Shown: positions 1 through 6,405, counted from the first letter of the stretch. The stretch: 10,335 bases of DNA from Bacilli bacterium (GCA_900752975.1 CAADXH010000051.1:1-10335), one strand, 5' to 3'. Notes: generated by a model from the letters alone, not told the origin. A program made the numbers and translations.

Positions 1-85
1 AAAATATAAAACCCCCGTTCAGTATAGAACTGAACAGGGATTTACATAATACTTTTTTTGTGTCTACTTTTTCTTGACTATTTCA
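1..85 (+). mobile_element. Probable right end of an IS3-family insertion sequence (partial)
   Basis: Read on the minus strand from 85 inwards, the sequence begins TGAAATAGTCAAG and continues AAAAAGTAGACA (61-85). A TG tip followed about 20 bases later by AAAGTAGACA or AAAGTTAGACA is the usual terminal repeat layout of IS3-family elements. A hairpin at 8-43 sits just inside, where such elements often carry a terminator. The transposase would lie left of the window. A coding frame lacking any plausible start begins just after this end, which fits an insertion into a gene. The exact tip could be 85 or 94 (both end in CA). The family call rests on remembered terminal-repeat form, not on a search. 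Confidence 0.45.
8..43 (-). terminator. Hairpin, likely intrinsic terminator inside the IS end
   Basis: The stem pairs GTTCAG (17-22) with CTGAAC (30-35). After one C/A mismatch it extends with CCC/GGG, and after another with AAA/TTT. The loop is 23-29. On the minus strand the hairpin is followed by TTTTATATTTT, so termination works best leftwards. On the + strand the T-run (53-59) is about 10 bases away, so read-through protection there is weaker. Confidence 0.55.
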
Positions 86-832
86 GAGGTCCCATTTTAT
101 CTAATTTTGGAAATAATGGTATTTCACTTAAAGCAGAAGTTGGATTTTTTCAATATAGTGCAGAGGCAAGTATTGGATTAAATGAAAATGGAAGTTTGTT
201 TGCAGAAGTAGGTTATTCATACGAAAATTCAAATAATGAATATATTTCAATGGTAGTTGGTTCTGAAACTGATATTGATTGGGACAAAGTTACATATGAA
301 TACGCTCCTATTTTGGCTTGTGGTGCTATAATGGTTATGGGAATTGCTTTTGCTGGATATAGTGGTGGCACGTCTGTGGTGTGTAGCGCAGCCATATGTT
401 TATTTATAATAACTATGATGCCAAATGAAAATAATATATGCCTATTTACGGGAATCATATGTATACCATATTCTATAATAATTTTATTGAAATTTATAAA
501 TAGAAAGAAAAAAGATTATACTTTAATATTTAATAAAGAATTTAAAAAAATTGGGAATTTAGAATTTATTGAAAAAACATATACTTTCGAAAAAAAATTT
601 AAAATATGAGGCTGTGTATGGCACGGATATAACCAATTTGGAGTTTAGCTTTGATAATTATTATAAAATATGGCTTGAAGAAGAAAACAATATTATCGCA
701 ATTCAATTTAACAAAAAACCTAATGCAAGTATTTTAATAATTTATTATGATGATATTCAGAGTTTTAAACAATATTGTGTAGATAATAATATTAAATATA
801 AAATAGTGAAAAGAAAATTAAAGCATCAGTAA
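86..832 (+). pseudogene. 3' remnant of a multi-pass membrane protein gene, truncated and frameshifted
   Basis: I do not recognise this gene. The open frame entering from the IS-like end runs to a TGA at 607-609. The frame one base over continues without a stop from about 590 to TAA at 830-832, which implies a one-base slip in the run of eight A at 590-597. The joined product is about 248 residues. It has an N-terminal stretch alternating Ala/Glu/Gly with aromatic residues (for example SAEASIGLNENGSLFAEVGY), then three hydrophobic segments around codons 85-150 and a basic KKK turn. The tail of about 110 residues is soluble, acidic and aromatic. The N-terminal stretch recalls linker regions of secreted polymorphic toxins, but that is only resemblance. 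There is no ribosome site or credible start: TTG at 58 lies inside the IS-like end. The gene appears to have lost its 5' part to the insertion. Confidence 0.6.
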
Positions 833-840
833 AACAACAA

Positions 841-869
841 AAGAAGGAACCTAAATTCCTTCTTTTTTC
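841..869. terminator. Bidirectional intrinsic terminator between convergent genes
   Basis: A perfect 9-bp stem pairs AAGAAGGAA (841-849) with TTCCTTCTT (856-864), with a six-base loop. It is followed by a T-run on the + strand (863-868). Read on the minus strand the stem is followed by TTGTTGTTTTA, which is T-rich enough for a weaker second direction. It lies between the two convergent pseudogenes. Confidence 0.8.
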
Positions 870-882
870 TCAAAAGTAATAT

Positions 883-1371
883 TCATAGTAATAAAGTTTT
901 CTGTTCGTTGTATTTGAAGTAAAGTTCATCCCCTTTGTACGAACATTGTATCAACTGCTTCCCAAATGAAAACCCAAGCAAAAATATCAATGCATTCAAT
1001 TATCACTTTGTTTAACTCAAGATTAGTAAATACAATCATAACGCTTAATGTTACAATACCAATTATAATCCAAATAAGACCAAAAGTATTTTTTCTTTTA
1101 ATAGTTCTGAGTAAATCTTTTAGTTTTAGTTTATAATAGTTTCTAATTGCTTCTTTATAAATTATTTCTTCATCTGGTGTAAGCATTTTACCTGAAATAT
1201 TAAGGTTAAGTCTTTCTTTAGGATGAAATTCATTTGCACAGTTTTCTAGAAAATCAGCAACTTCACTGATATTACGGGTTTTCCTTTTTGGGAGTATGGT
1301 GATAGGAAGTTACTATTATCAGTAATAGTCATATTAATTGTTTCATTATGTTCAAATTTTCTTCTTTTCAT
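883..1371 (-). pseudogene. Small two-helix membrane protein gene with two frameshifts
   Basis: The ATG at 1371 has a good AGGAG ribosome site (1378-1382) that overlaps the stop of the tetR gene, so the pair was translationally coupled. The first frame (MKRRKFEHNET..., about 41 codons) stops at 1246-1248. A second frame, entered somewhere between about 1264 and 1290, reads SEVADFLENCANEFHP and continues through two hydrophobic segments, ending at TGA 926-928. Removing one G from the GGGG near 929-932 would extend it as QRDELYFKYNEQ to a stop at 883-885. The repaired protein is about 161 residues. It has an N-terminal soluble part, a DEEIIYKEAIRNYYK amphipathic stretch, a helix near GLIWIIIGIVTLSVM, and a second helix ending VFIWEAVD. 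From memory, a family of uncharacterised Firmicutes membrane proteins shares the FLSPY, EVADFLEN and VFIWEAVD motifs. Its function is unknown. Sequencing error at homopolymers could explain the GGGG break. Confidence 0.6.
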
Positions 1372-1380
1372 GTGATTCTC

Positions 1381-1950
1381 CTATGCAAGATATTTTTTTT
1401 GAAAGTTTTTATACCATATACGGCAATATTCTTCTAAATCATCAAGGTTATACTTACTGTAACTACGGCATGATTTAATGTATTCAAAAAGAGTGCCTTC
1501 AACAAAAATATAAATTTCAAGTTCAACAAATTTATCATCTCTTGTTTTTGGAGTTGAATTATAAAGATTTATTAATTGATCACTTAATATATCAATTAGT
1601 TTTCTCACCGCAAATAATACTTCATTTGACTTACAAAGCATTTTATAGTTATCATCGTTTGATCTAATGTAATCAAAAAAGGAAGTAATAAATAAATCTA
1701 GATTATTGTCTTCTAGTAATTTTGCATTACTGAAAAAGTTATCTACTAATTCATTTTCATATTCTTCGGCAACCCCATAGATGTCGTCATAATGGGCATA
1801 AAAGGTTGAACGGTTGATGTTAGCTCTTTTTACTAGTTCACTTACATTAATTTTAGACAATTCTTTCTTTTCAGCTAGCATTACCGCAAAAGTATCTTTG
1901 ATTAAATTTTTAGTTTTTTTGGAAGAGTTGTTTAAATTTTTTACTTTCAT
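1381..1950 (-). CDS. TetR/AcrR-family transcriptional regulator
   Basis: This is a 189-residue DNA-binding repressor of the usual TetR length. Residues about 12-60 form the N-terminal helical domain: a first helix near TKNLIKDTFAVMLAEK, then the helix-turn-helix INVSELVKRANINRSTFYAHY (about 34-54), where RSTFYAHYDD is the recognition-helix signature. The C-terminal two thirds (about 60-189) are helical and aromatic-rich, as expected for a ligand and dimer domain, but no ligand can be named. I chose ATG at 1950 because AAAGGA lies about five bases upstream. An in-frame TTG at 1974 has no ribosome site. The gene is transcribed from the promoter at 2034-2062 and is followed directly by the broken membrane gene, whose ribosome site its stop codon overlaps. 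It is therefore probably autoregulated and probably controls that membrane gene, a common TetR arrangement (inference). Confidence 0.88.
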   Translation of the reverse strand: MKVKNLNNSSKKTKNLIKDTFAVMLAEKKELSKINVSELVKRANINRSTFYAHYDDIYGVAEEYENELVDNFFSNAKLLEDNNLDLFITSFFDYIRSNDDNYKMLCKSNEVLFAVRKLIDILSDQLINLYNSTPKTRDDKFVELEIYIFVEGTLFEYIKSCRSYSKYNLDDLEEYCRIWYKNFQKKYLA

Positions 1951-2033
1951 ATTTTCCTTTCCACAAAACCACAATAAATGTTGGTATTTCTACATAAATT
2001 TTAATTTTGTTCTTTTAAGATATTTCATGATAT

Positions 2034-2062
2034 ATTATAATACAACTGTGTGTAAATTTCAA
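2034..2062 (-). promoter_or_regulatory. Sigma-A type promoter for tetR
   Basis: On the minus strand TTGAAA (2057-2062) is followed after exactly 17 bases by TATAAT (2034-2039). Transcription should start near 2027, giving a leader of about 77 bases before the tetR ATG. The spacer holds TACA-N6-TGTA (2041-2054), a short dyad placed where a repressor could block RNA polymerase. Confidence 0.8.
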
Positions 2063-2078
2063 CATTGTTGATAAAATG

Positions 2079-2097
2079 ATTATTTTACTAAAATAAT
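2079..2097. promoter_or_regulatory. Perfect 19-bp palindrome, candidate TetR operator
   Basis: ATTATTTTA (2079-2087), a central C, then TAAAATAAT (2089-2097) form a perfect 9+1+9 inverted repeat. It ends 17 bases upstream of the tetR -35 box. The size and symmetry suit a TetR-family dimer, and the place between divergent transcription units suits an operator. In DNA this A+T-rich some palindromes occur by chance, so the assignment is tentative. Confidence 0.4.
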
Positions 2098-2110
2098 TAA
2101 TAATACACAA

Positions 2111-2245
2111 TATGGTTAAAAAGTTAGGATATAATGCTATCAATAAATTTTTCCAAATATAATACCTAATTTTCATAAATATAAATCCCCTAACGTATTA
2201 ACCAACATAAATGAAGATATACCATTACTTAGGTATATCTTTTTT
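2111..2245 (+). promoter_or_regulatory. Possible structured leader or small RNA ending at a terminator
   Basis: TGGTTAA (2113-2119) and GTTAGG (2123-2128) pair in nested order with CCTAAC (2189-2194) and TTAACCA (2198-2204), making a two-part stem around a 60-base interior. In addition ATACCTAA (2162-2169) is perfectly complementary to TTAGGTAT (2229-2236), which overlaps the 3' arm of the terminator hairpin. The pairings are therefore mutually exclusive, as in an attenuator. I recognise no known riboswitch class. The promoter for such an RNA is uncertain: TTGATA (2068) with TAAAAT (2089) has a short spacer, and TATAAT at 2130 would exclude the left arm. Confidence 0.3.
2214..2245 (+). terminator. 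Intrinsic terminator on the + strand without an upstream gene
   Basis: A perfect 10-bp stem pairs AAGATATACC (2214-2223) with GGTATATCTT (2232-2241) across an eight-base loop. It is followed by T at 2240-2245. No + strand coding gene lies between 841 and this site, so it must end an unseen RNA, act as an attenuator, or block antisense transcription into the amidase gene. Confidence 0.65.
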
Positions 2246-2265
2246 CTTAAAAAAAACTATAACAC

Positions 2266-2294
2266 TTGAAAAAAAGTAACCAAAATAGTAAAAT
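2266..2294 (+). promoter_or_regulatory. Sigma-A type promoter for the amidase/redox operon
   Basis: TTGAAA (2266-2271) is followed after 17 bases by TAAAAT (2289-2294). Transcription should start near 2301, at or within the AGGTGA ribosome site (2301-2306), so the leader is only about ten bases. The in-frame TTG at 2266 that could look like a start codon is the -35 box. Confidence 0.65.
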
Positions 2295-2310
2295 ATTATT
2301 AGGTGATAAA

Positions 2311-3369
2311 ATGAATGAAGTAATAAAGTTTTTAAAAAATAATAATACAAGAATAAATGATCAAATGATTCATGTATATGGTTGGCAAAAAGAATATGAT
2401 TTAATGCTTAGACCTAGTGTTTGTAAATATTTGTTTGAAGAATTACTTATTAATGAAAATATTATTCCTACAACAAATAGTAACCGAGATGGTAGAATTA
2501 AACCAAAGTATTATATTACCGTTCACGACACAGGTGATGCGGCTCGTAACCATACCGCTAAGTTTTGGAGTGAAACTGTTAAAAATGAATACTGGGAAGA
2601 GGGTCCATATGGTGCGAGTTTTCAGTATGTAGTTGGTAATGATGGTATCTTTCATCAAATTCCCGATAATGAAGTAGCTTACCACGCGGGAGATTCAACT
2701 AAATATGATTATGCGTTATATGAAACAGAACTAGAAGGGACAAATGCACACCCAACTGTTACTATTAGTGATGATGGTTATTATATGATTAATAATAAAA
2801 AAACAGTTATAAAGGCACCAAGAGCATATAAAGAAAAAGATGGTAAGGTAATTCTTGATAGAATTCCTACAACTAAAGATATAAATTCACAAGGTGTGTT
2901 ATGTAAACTTATAAATGGGAAATACTATATAGGAGAAACATATTTTAACCAAACATATGAATTAATTGCCAATCGTGGTGGAAACAATAATTCCATCGGT
3001 ATTGAATCATGTATTAATGAAGGAACCGATATTCATCTTACATGGCAAAGAACAGCTAAGCTAGTAGCGTATCTTTTAAGAAATAATAATTTAACATTTG
3101 ACGACGTTAAACAGCATCATTACTTTAGCGGTAAAAACTGTCCACAAACAATGAGAATGAATAATCTTTGGAATTATTTTATGGATCTTGTTAAGGTAGA
3201 ATATCAAATGCTATTATATAAGGAAGAAGGATATAGGTTCGAACTACACTGTGATAATCCTAATGTTTTATCAAATGGTAGAGTTATAGATGAAATAAAT
3301 ATGGGAACAAAATATCAAATAAAAGTAACAAAAGGTCAAGAAACAGAAATACTAGAGTTAGAATATTAA
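2311..3369 (+). CDS. N-acetylmuramoyl-L-alanine amidase (Amidase_2 / PGRP fold)
   Basis: This zinc hydrolase should cut the bond between N-acetylmuramic acid and L-Ala in peptidoglycan. It has 352 residues from ATG 2311 (ribosome site AGGTGA at 2301). Zinc ligands fit His72 in YITVHDTG, a His of the His269/His270 pair in KQHHYFSGKNCP, and Cys277. Lys275, two before the Cys, matches the catalytic Lys of T7 lysozyme. The spacing between the two His motifs (about 197 residues) is far longer than in T7 lysozyme (about 105), because of an insert around residues 140-225. The tail (about 305-352, NPNVLSNGRVIDEI...YQIKVTK) looks like a small beta domain. No signal peptide, membrane helix or classic cell-wall-binding repeat is visible, so it may act inside the cell, leave by lysis, or be phage-derived. 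It heads the run that contains the redox genes, 19 bases before the next ATG. A role in wall recycling is possible but unproven. Confidence 0.85.
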   Translation: MNEVIKFLKNNNTRINDQMIHVYGWQKEYDLMLRPSVCKYLFEELLINENIIPTTNSNRDGRIKPKYYITVHDTGDAARNHTAKFWSETVKNEYWEEGPYGASFQYVVGNDGIFHQIPDNEVAYHAGDSTKYDYALYETELEGTNAHPTVTISDDGYYMINNKKTVIKAPRAYKEKDGKVILDRIPTTKDINSQGVLCKLINGKYYIGETYFNQTYELIANRGGNNNSIGIESCINEGTDIHLTWQRTAKLVAYLLRNNNLTFDDVKQHHYFSGKNCPQTMRMNNLWNYFMDLVKVEYQMLLYKEEGYRFELHCDNPNVLSNGRVIDEINMGTKYQIKVTKGQETEILELEY

Positions 3370-3388
3370 AAGAAAGGATGAGTAAAGT

Positions 3389-4813
3389 ATGTATGATGTA
3401 ATCATTATAGGATCAGGTGTTGTTGGTGCATCTATTGCTAGAGAACTTTCAAGATATAAATTACAGGTGTTAGTTTTAGAAAAAGAAAATGATGTAGGTG
3501 ATGGCGCATCATCGGCGAATAGTGCGATTATTCATTCTGGTTATGACCCTAAACCAGGTACGCTAAAAGCGAAATTAAATGTGGAAGGTAATGCCATGTT
3601 TGATGAGATTTGTCGTGATTTAGATGTTGAGTTTAAAAGAATTGGATCAATTACCCTTGCTAGTAATGATGAAGAAATTGAAATATTAAAGAGTCTTGAA
3701 GAAAGGTCAAAAATTAATGGCGTAAGTGTCCAAATATTAAATCATGATGAACTAAAGAAGATTGAACCAAATATTACAGAAGAAGTGAAAATGGGACTTT
3801 TAGCACCATCGGCAGGGATTATTAATCCGTTTGAATACGTTGTTGCGGCGATGGAAAATGCGATTGATAATGGTGTAATCTTAAAACTTTCCGAAATGGT
3901 CATAGATATTAAAAAAATAGATGACCATTATCAAGTAATAACTACTAAAGCAATGTATGATACAAAATATGTTATTAATGCTAGTGGTGTATACAGTGAT
4001 AAAATTAATGAAATGGTTAATCCTAAAAGTTTTAGCATCAGGCCTCGTCGTGGTGAATATTATGTATTAGATCATTTTGATAATAATTATATTAAACATG
4101 TATTATTTAATGTACCAACCAAAAAAGGAAAAGGAGTTTTGGTTTCTCCAACTACTCACTATAACTATTTAGTTGGTCCATCTAGTGAGTTTGTGGAAGA
4201 ATTAGATGATGTTTCAACCGATACAGAAACATTAAATGAAGTAAAAAAACAAGCAACTAGACTTGTTGATAAAATTAGATATGATAAGCAAATTAGAGTA
4301 TTTGCTGGAAATAGAGCAGTAGGAGATAGAGGAGATTTCATCATTGAAGAAACTACCCCTCACTTTATTAACGTTGCGGGAATTGAATCACCTGGTTTTG
4401 TTTCAAGCCCTGCAATCGCTAAAATGGTAAGTGAAATGATTAAAGATAAAGTACCAAATCCATCTTATAGTCCAAAGCGTCGTCCTTTAATAAGATTAAA
4501 TGAAAAAAGTTTTGAAGAAAGACAAAAACTAATTAACGAAAATAAATTATTAGGTAAAATAGTTTGTCGTTGTGAAAAAATTAGTGAAGGTGAAATTATA
4601 GATGTAATACACCGCTCATGTGGTGCAACCACTATTAAAGGAGTTAAAAAAAGAGTAAGACCTGGTTTTGGAAAATGTCAAGGAGGATTTTGTGAGGCTT
4701 TAGTTTTGAAAATACTAGCAAGAGAATTAAAGAAAGATCCTAAAGATATTACTTATGGTAAAGTAAACTCCTATATTTTGGAAGGAAAAACCAAAGGTGA
4801 AGAAAATGAATAA
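3389..4813 (+). CDS. GlpA-like FAD-dependent glycerol-3-phosphate dehydrogenase with BFD-type [2Fe-2S] domain
   Basis: It has 474 residues. Residues 1-360 are a DAO-type FAD oxidoreductase: GSGVVG (8-13) binds the ADP part of FAD, EK at 31-32 ends the Rossmann motif, and SSANSAIIHSGYDP (41-54) is the signature shared by GlpA and L-2-hydroxyglutarate oxidases. Residues about 390-440 are a BFD-like [2Fe-2S] domain with Cys393-x-Cys395 and Cys430-x4-Cys435. The expected reaction is oxidation of sn-glycerol-3-phosphate to dihydroxyacetone phosphate, with electrons leaving through the cluster. E. coli GlpA is longer (about 540). The neighbours settle the call: an FAD/NAD oxidoreductase and a DUF1667 protein follow, as in the TM1432-TM1434 set of Thermotoga and many clostridia. 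A ribosome site AAAGGA lies about 10 bases before ATG. The last 8 bases overlap the next gene. Another 2-hydroxyacid substrate cannot be excluded. Confidence 0.8.
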   Translation: MYDVIIIGSGVVGASIARELSRYKLQVLVLEKENDVGDGASSANSAIIHSGYDPKPGTLKAKLNVEGNAMFDEICRDLDVEFKRIGSITLASNDEEIEILKSLEERSKINGVSVQILNHDELKKIEPNITEEVKMGLLAPSAGIINPFEYVVAAMENAIDNGVILKLSEMVIDIKKIDDHYQVITTKAMYDTKYVINASGVYSDKINEMVNPKSFSIRPRRGEYYVLDHFDNNYIKHVLFNVPTKKGKGVLVSPTTHYNYLVGPSSEFVEELDDVSTDTETLNEVKKQATRLVDKIRYDKQIRVFAGNRAVGDRGDFIIEETTPHFINVAGIESPGFVSSPAIAKMVSEMIKDKVPNPSYSPKRRPLIRLNEKSFEERQKLINENKLLGKIVCRCEKISEGEIIDVIHRSCGATTIKGVKKRVRPGFGKCQGGFCEALVLKILARELKKDPKDITYGKVNSYILEGKTKGEENE

Positions 4814-6062
4814 GTATGATTTAATAGTTATTGGTGGTGGAAGTGGGGGCCTTGCTAGTGCCATAAGTGCTTATGATAATGGAATAACCTCACTACTTAT
4901 TATTGAAAAAGAACCATATCTAGGAGGCATTCTTTTACAATGTATTCACAATGGGTTTGGCCTACATACCTTTAAAGAAGAATTAACAGGGCCTGAATAT
5001 GCTAGTAGATTTGAAAATGAAATTAAAAAAAGAAATATTCCTTGTAAGACTAACTCAATGGTATTAGAAATTGAAAAGTTAGAAAATGGTTTTAATGTTA
5101 TATACTCAAATGATACGGAAGGTTTAGTTAAAGTTTTTACAAAAACAATAATTTGTGCAACCGGTTGTAGTGAAAGAACAAGAGGAGCAATCGGTATTAG
5201 TGGTGACCGTTCTAGTGGAGTTATGACGGCTGGTATGGCTCAAAAATATTTAAACATTGAAGGTTATATGGTCGGTAAAAAAGTCTTTATTCTTGGTAGT
5301 GGTGATATAGGCTTAATTATGGCAAGAAGAATGAAACTAGAAGGAGCAGATGTACTTGGAGTTGCGGAAATAATGCCATACTCTAATGGCTTAAATCGTA
5401 ATATTGTACAATGCCTTGAAGATTATGATATTCCACTATATTTACATCATACTATCAGTAAAACGATTGGAAAGTCAAGACTTGAAAAAATAGTTTTAAC
5501 GGAAGTAGATGATAATTTAAACTTTATTGAAGGTACAGATAAAGAATTTGAAGTGGATACTTTGTTACTATCAATTGGATTAATACCTAGTAATCCATTA
5601 CTTGAAAAACTAGGAGTAATGATTCATCCAAAAACTAAAGGCCCACTAGTTGATGAATCTTATCAAACCAGTATTCCTGGCATCTTTGCTTGTGGTAATT
5701 CTTTGCATGTTCATGATCTTGTTGACTATGTAACTTTAGAAGGTGAAAAGGCAGGACTTAGTGCCACAAAGTATTTAAAGGGTGAACTTACAAAAGGGGA
5801 AAGTATTAATATAATTTGTGGTAAAGGCATTGGCTATGTTTTACCACAACAAATAAACATTTCAAATATTGATAAAATTAAAATTAGTTTTAGAGTAACA
5901 GTTCCTCATAAAGTTTCATATATAAATGTTTATCAAAATAATAAATTAATCAAACAAATAAAGAAACAATATTTAATTCCAGCAGAAATGGAAAATCTTC
6001 TTTTAGATAAATCAATAGTTTTAGGTAAAGAAGATTTAAAGATAGAGGTGGCCGATGCATAA
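4806..6062 (+). CDS. FAD/NAD(P)-dependent oxidoreductase, partner subunit of the GlpA-like enzyme
   Basis: It has 418 residues in a pyridine-nucleotide-disulfide-reductase-like fold. GGGSGG (10-15) binds FAD. ATG plus Cys (118-121) is the second FAD contact. GSGDIG (164-169) begins the NAD(P) Rossmann motif. A GIFACGNS segment near 295-302 is the closing FAD motif. Cys46 in LLQCIHNGFG is not followed by the CxxxxC of true disulfide reductases, so disulfide chemistry is unlikely. The last 80 residues form a beta-rich tail typical of the set. ATG 4806 is preferred over GTG 4797 because AAAGGTGA (4794-4801) sits at the right distance. The start overlaps the upstream stop by 8 bases (ATGAATAA), implying translational coupling. 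It probably moves electrons between the GlpA-like [2Fe-2S] domain and NAD(P) (inference). Confidence 0.82.
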   Translation: MNKYDLIVIGGGSGGLASAISAYDNGITSLLIIEKEPYLGGILLQCIHNGFGLHTFKEELTGPEYASRFENEIKKRNIPCKTNSMVLEIEKLENGFNVIYSNDTEGLVKVFTKTIICATGCSERTRGAIGISGDRSSGVMTAGMAQKYLNIEGYMVGKKVFILGSGDIGLIMARRMKLEGADVLGVAEIMPYSNGLNRNIVQCLEDYDIPLYLHHTISKTIGKSRLEKIVLTEVDDNLNFIEGTDKEFEVDTLLLSIGLIPSNPLLEKLGVMIHPKTKGPLVDESYQTSIPGIFACGNSLHVHDLVDYVTLEGEKAGLSATKYLKGELTKGESINIICGKGIGYVLPQQINISNIDKIKISFRVTVPHKVSYINVYQNNKLIKQIKKQYLIPAEMENLLLDKSIVLGKEDLKIEVADA

Positions 6063-6405
6063 TTTAATTTGTATTATTTGTCCAAAAGGATGTCACTTAC
6101 AAGTAGATGAAAATAATAAAGTAACAGGTAATAGTTGTAAACGTGGTGAAGTATATGCAATAAATGAACTTACATCTCCAACAAGAATGGTAACTTCAAC
6201 TATTAAAGTTAGTAATGGGGAATTAAAAAGAGTACCAGTTGTAACAACAAAGCCAGTACCAAAAAGTAAAATATTTGAAGTGATGAATGAAATTAATAAA
6301 GCCGATGCAAAAGCACCAATCAAAGTTGATGATATCCTTATAAAAAATGTTTTGAATCTTGGAGTAGATATTAAAGCTACAAGAACAATAAATGAAAAAG
6401 AATAG
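6055..6405 (+). CDS. DUF1667 family four-cysteine protein, third member of the redox trio
   Basis: This 116-residue protein has Cys6-x2-Cys9-Pro-x2-Gly-Cys13 near its start and Cys28 in NSCKRGE, a set suited to binding zinc or an iron-sulfur cluster. Then comes a conserved-looking TSPTRMVTSTI stretch and a VPVVTTKPVPKSKIFEVM segment, both typical of DUF1667. Its biochemical role is not established. By gene order it is taken as an accessory or electron-transfer subunit of the G3P dehydrogenase. The start overlaps the preceding stop by 8 bases (ATGCATAA), the same layout as the previous junction, with GAGGTGG (6045-6051) as ribosome site inside the upstream gene. No membrane segment is present. 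Confidence 0.85.
   Translation: MHNLICIICPKGCHLQVDENNKVTGNSCKRGEVYAINELTSPTRMVTSTIKVSNGELKRVPVVTTKPVPKSKIFEVMNEINKADAKAPIKVDDILIKNVLNLGVDIKATRTINEKE

Larger units (their letters stand above)
1951..2310. other. 360-base regulatory gap between divergent tetR and the amidase/redox operon
   Basis: I see no protein gene here. The gap contains, in order: the tetR leader (1951-2027) with a 12-codon ORF on the minus strand (2028 to 1990) that starts almost at the expected transcript start; the tetR promoter; a perfect palindrome at 2079-2097; a + strand TATAAT at 2130-2135 with a poor -35; a nested inverted repeat (2113-2128 with 2189-2204); an intrinsic terminator (2214-2245); and the promoter for the amidase gene (2266-2294). 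The sequence is extremely A+T-rich. Confidence 0.6.

Noticed and set aside
213..458. Open frame on the minus strand opposite the first membrane remnant
   Set aside because: No ribosome site, and it mirrors the coding frame on the other strand; the + strand product has coherent membrane segments.
569..832. Independent 87-codon gene starting at TTG 569
   Set aside because: No ribosome site, and the frame is open only from about 563, just before the other frame stops. A slip in the A8 run explains both better as one gene.
883..928. TGA at 926-928 read as tryptophan (Mollicutes code)
   Set aside because: Downstream sequence in that frame is not family-like, TGG is used for Trp throughout, and all long genes lack internal TGA.
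926..1186. Intact 86-residue membrane protein starting at ATG 1186
   Set aside because: No ribosome site at 1186. The same frame reads upstream as family-like sequence (SEVADFLEN), and a well-placed start exists at 1371 in another frame, so this is part of a broken gene.
1814..2071. 85-codon + strand frame opposite tetR
   Set aside because: It is antisense to a clear TetR coding region and runs through the tetR promoter; hydrophobic Phe/Leu/Ser composition is typical of an antisense shadow.
2266..2310. TTG start giving the amidase 15 extra residues
   Set aside because: TTG at 2266 is the first half of the TTGAAA -35 box. AGGTGA before ATG 2311 is a proper ribosome site.
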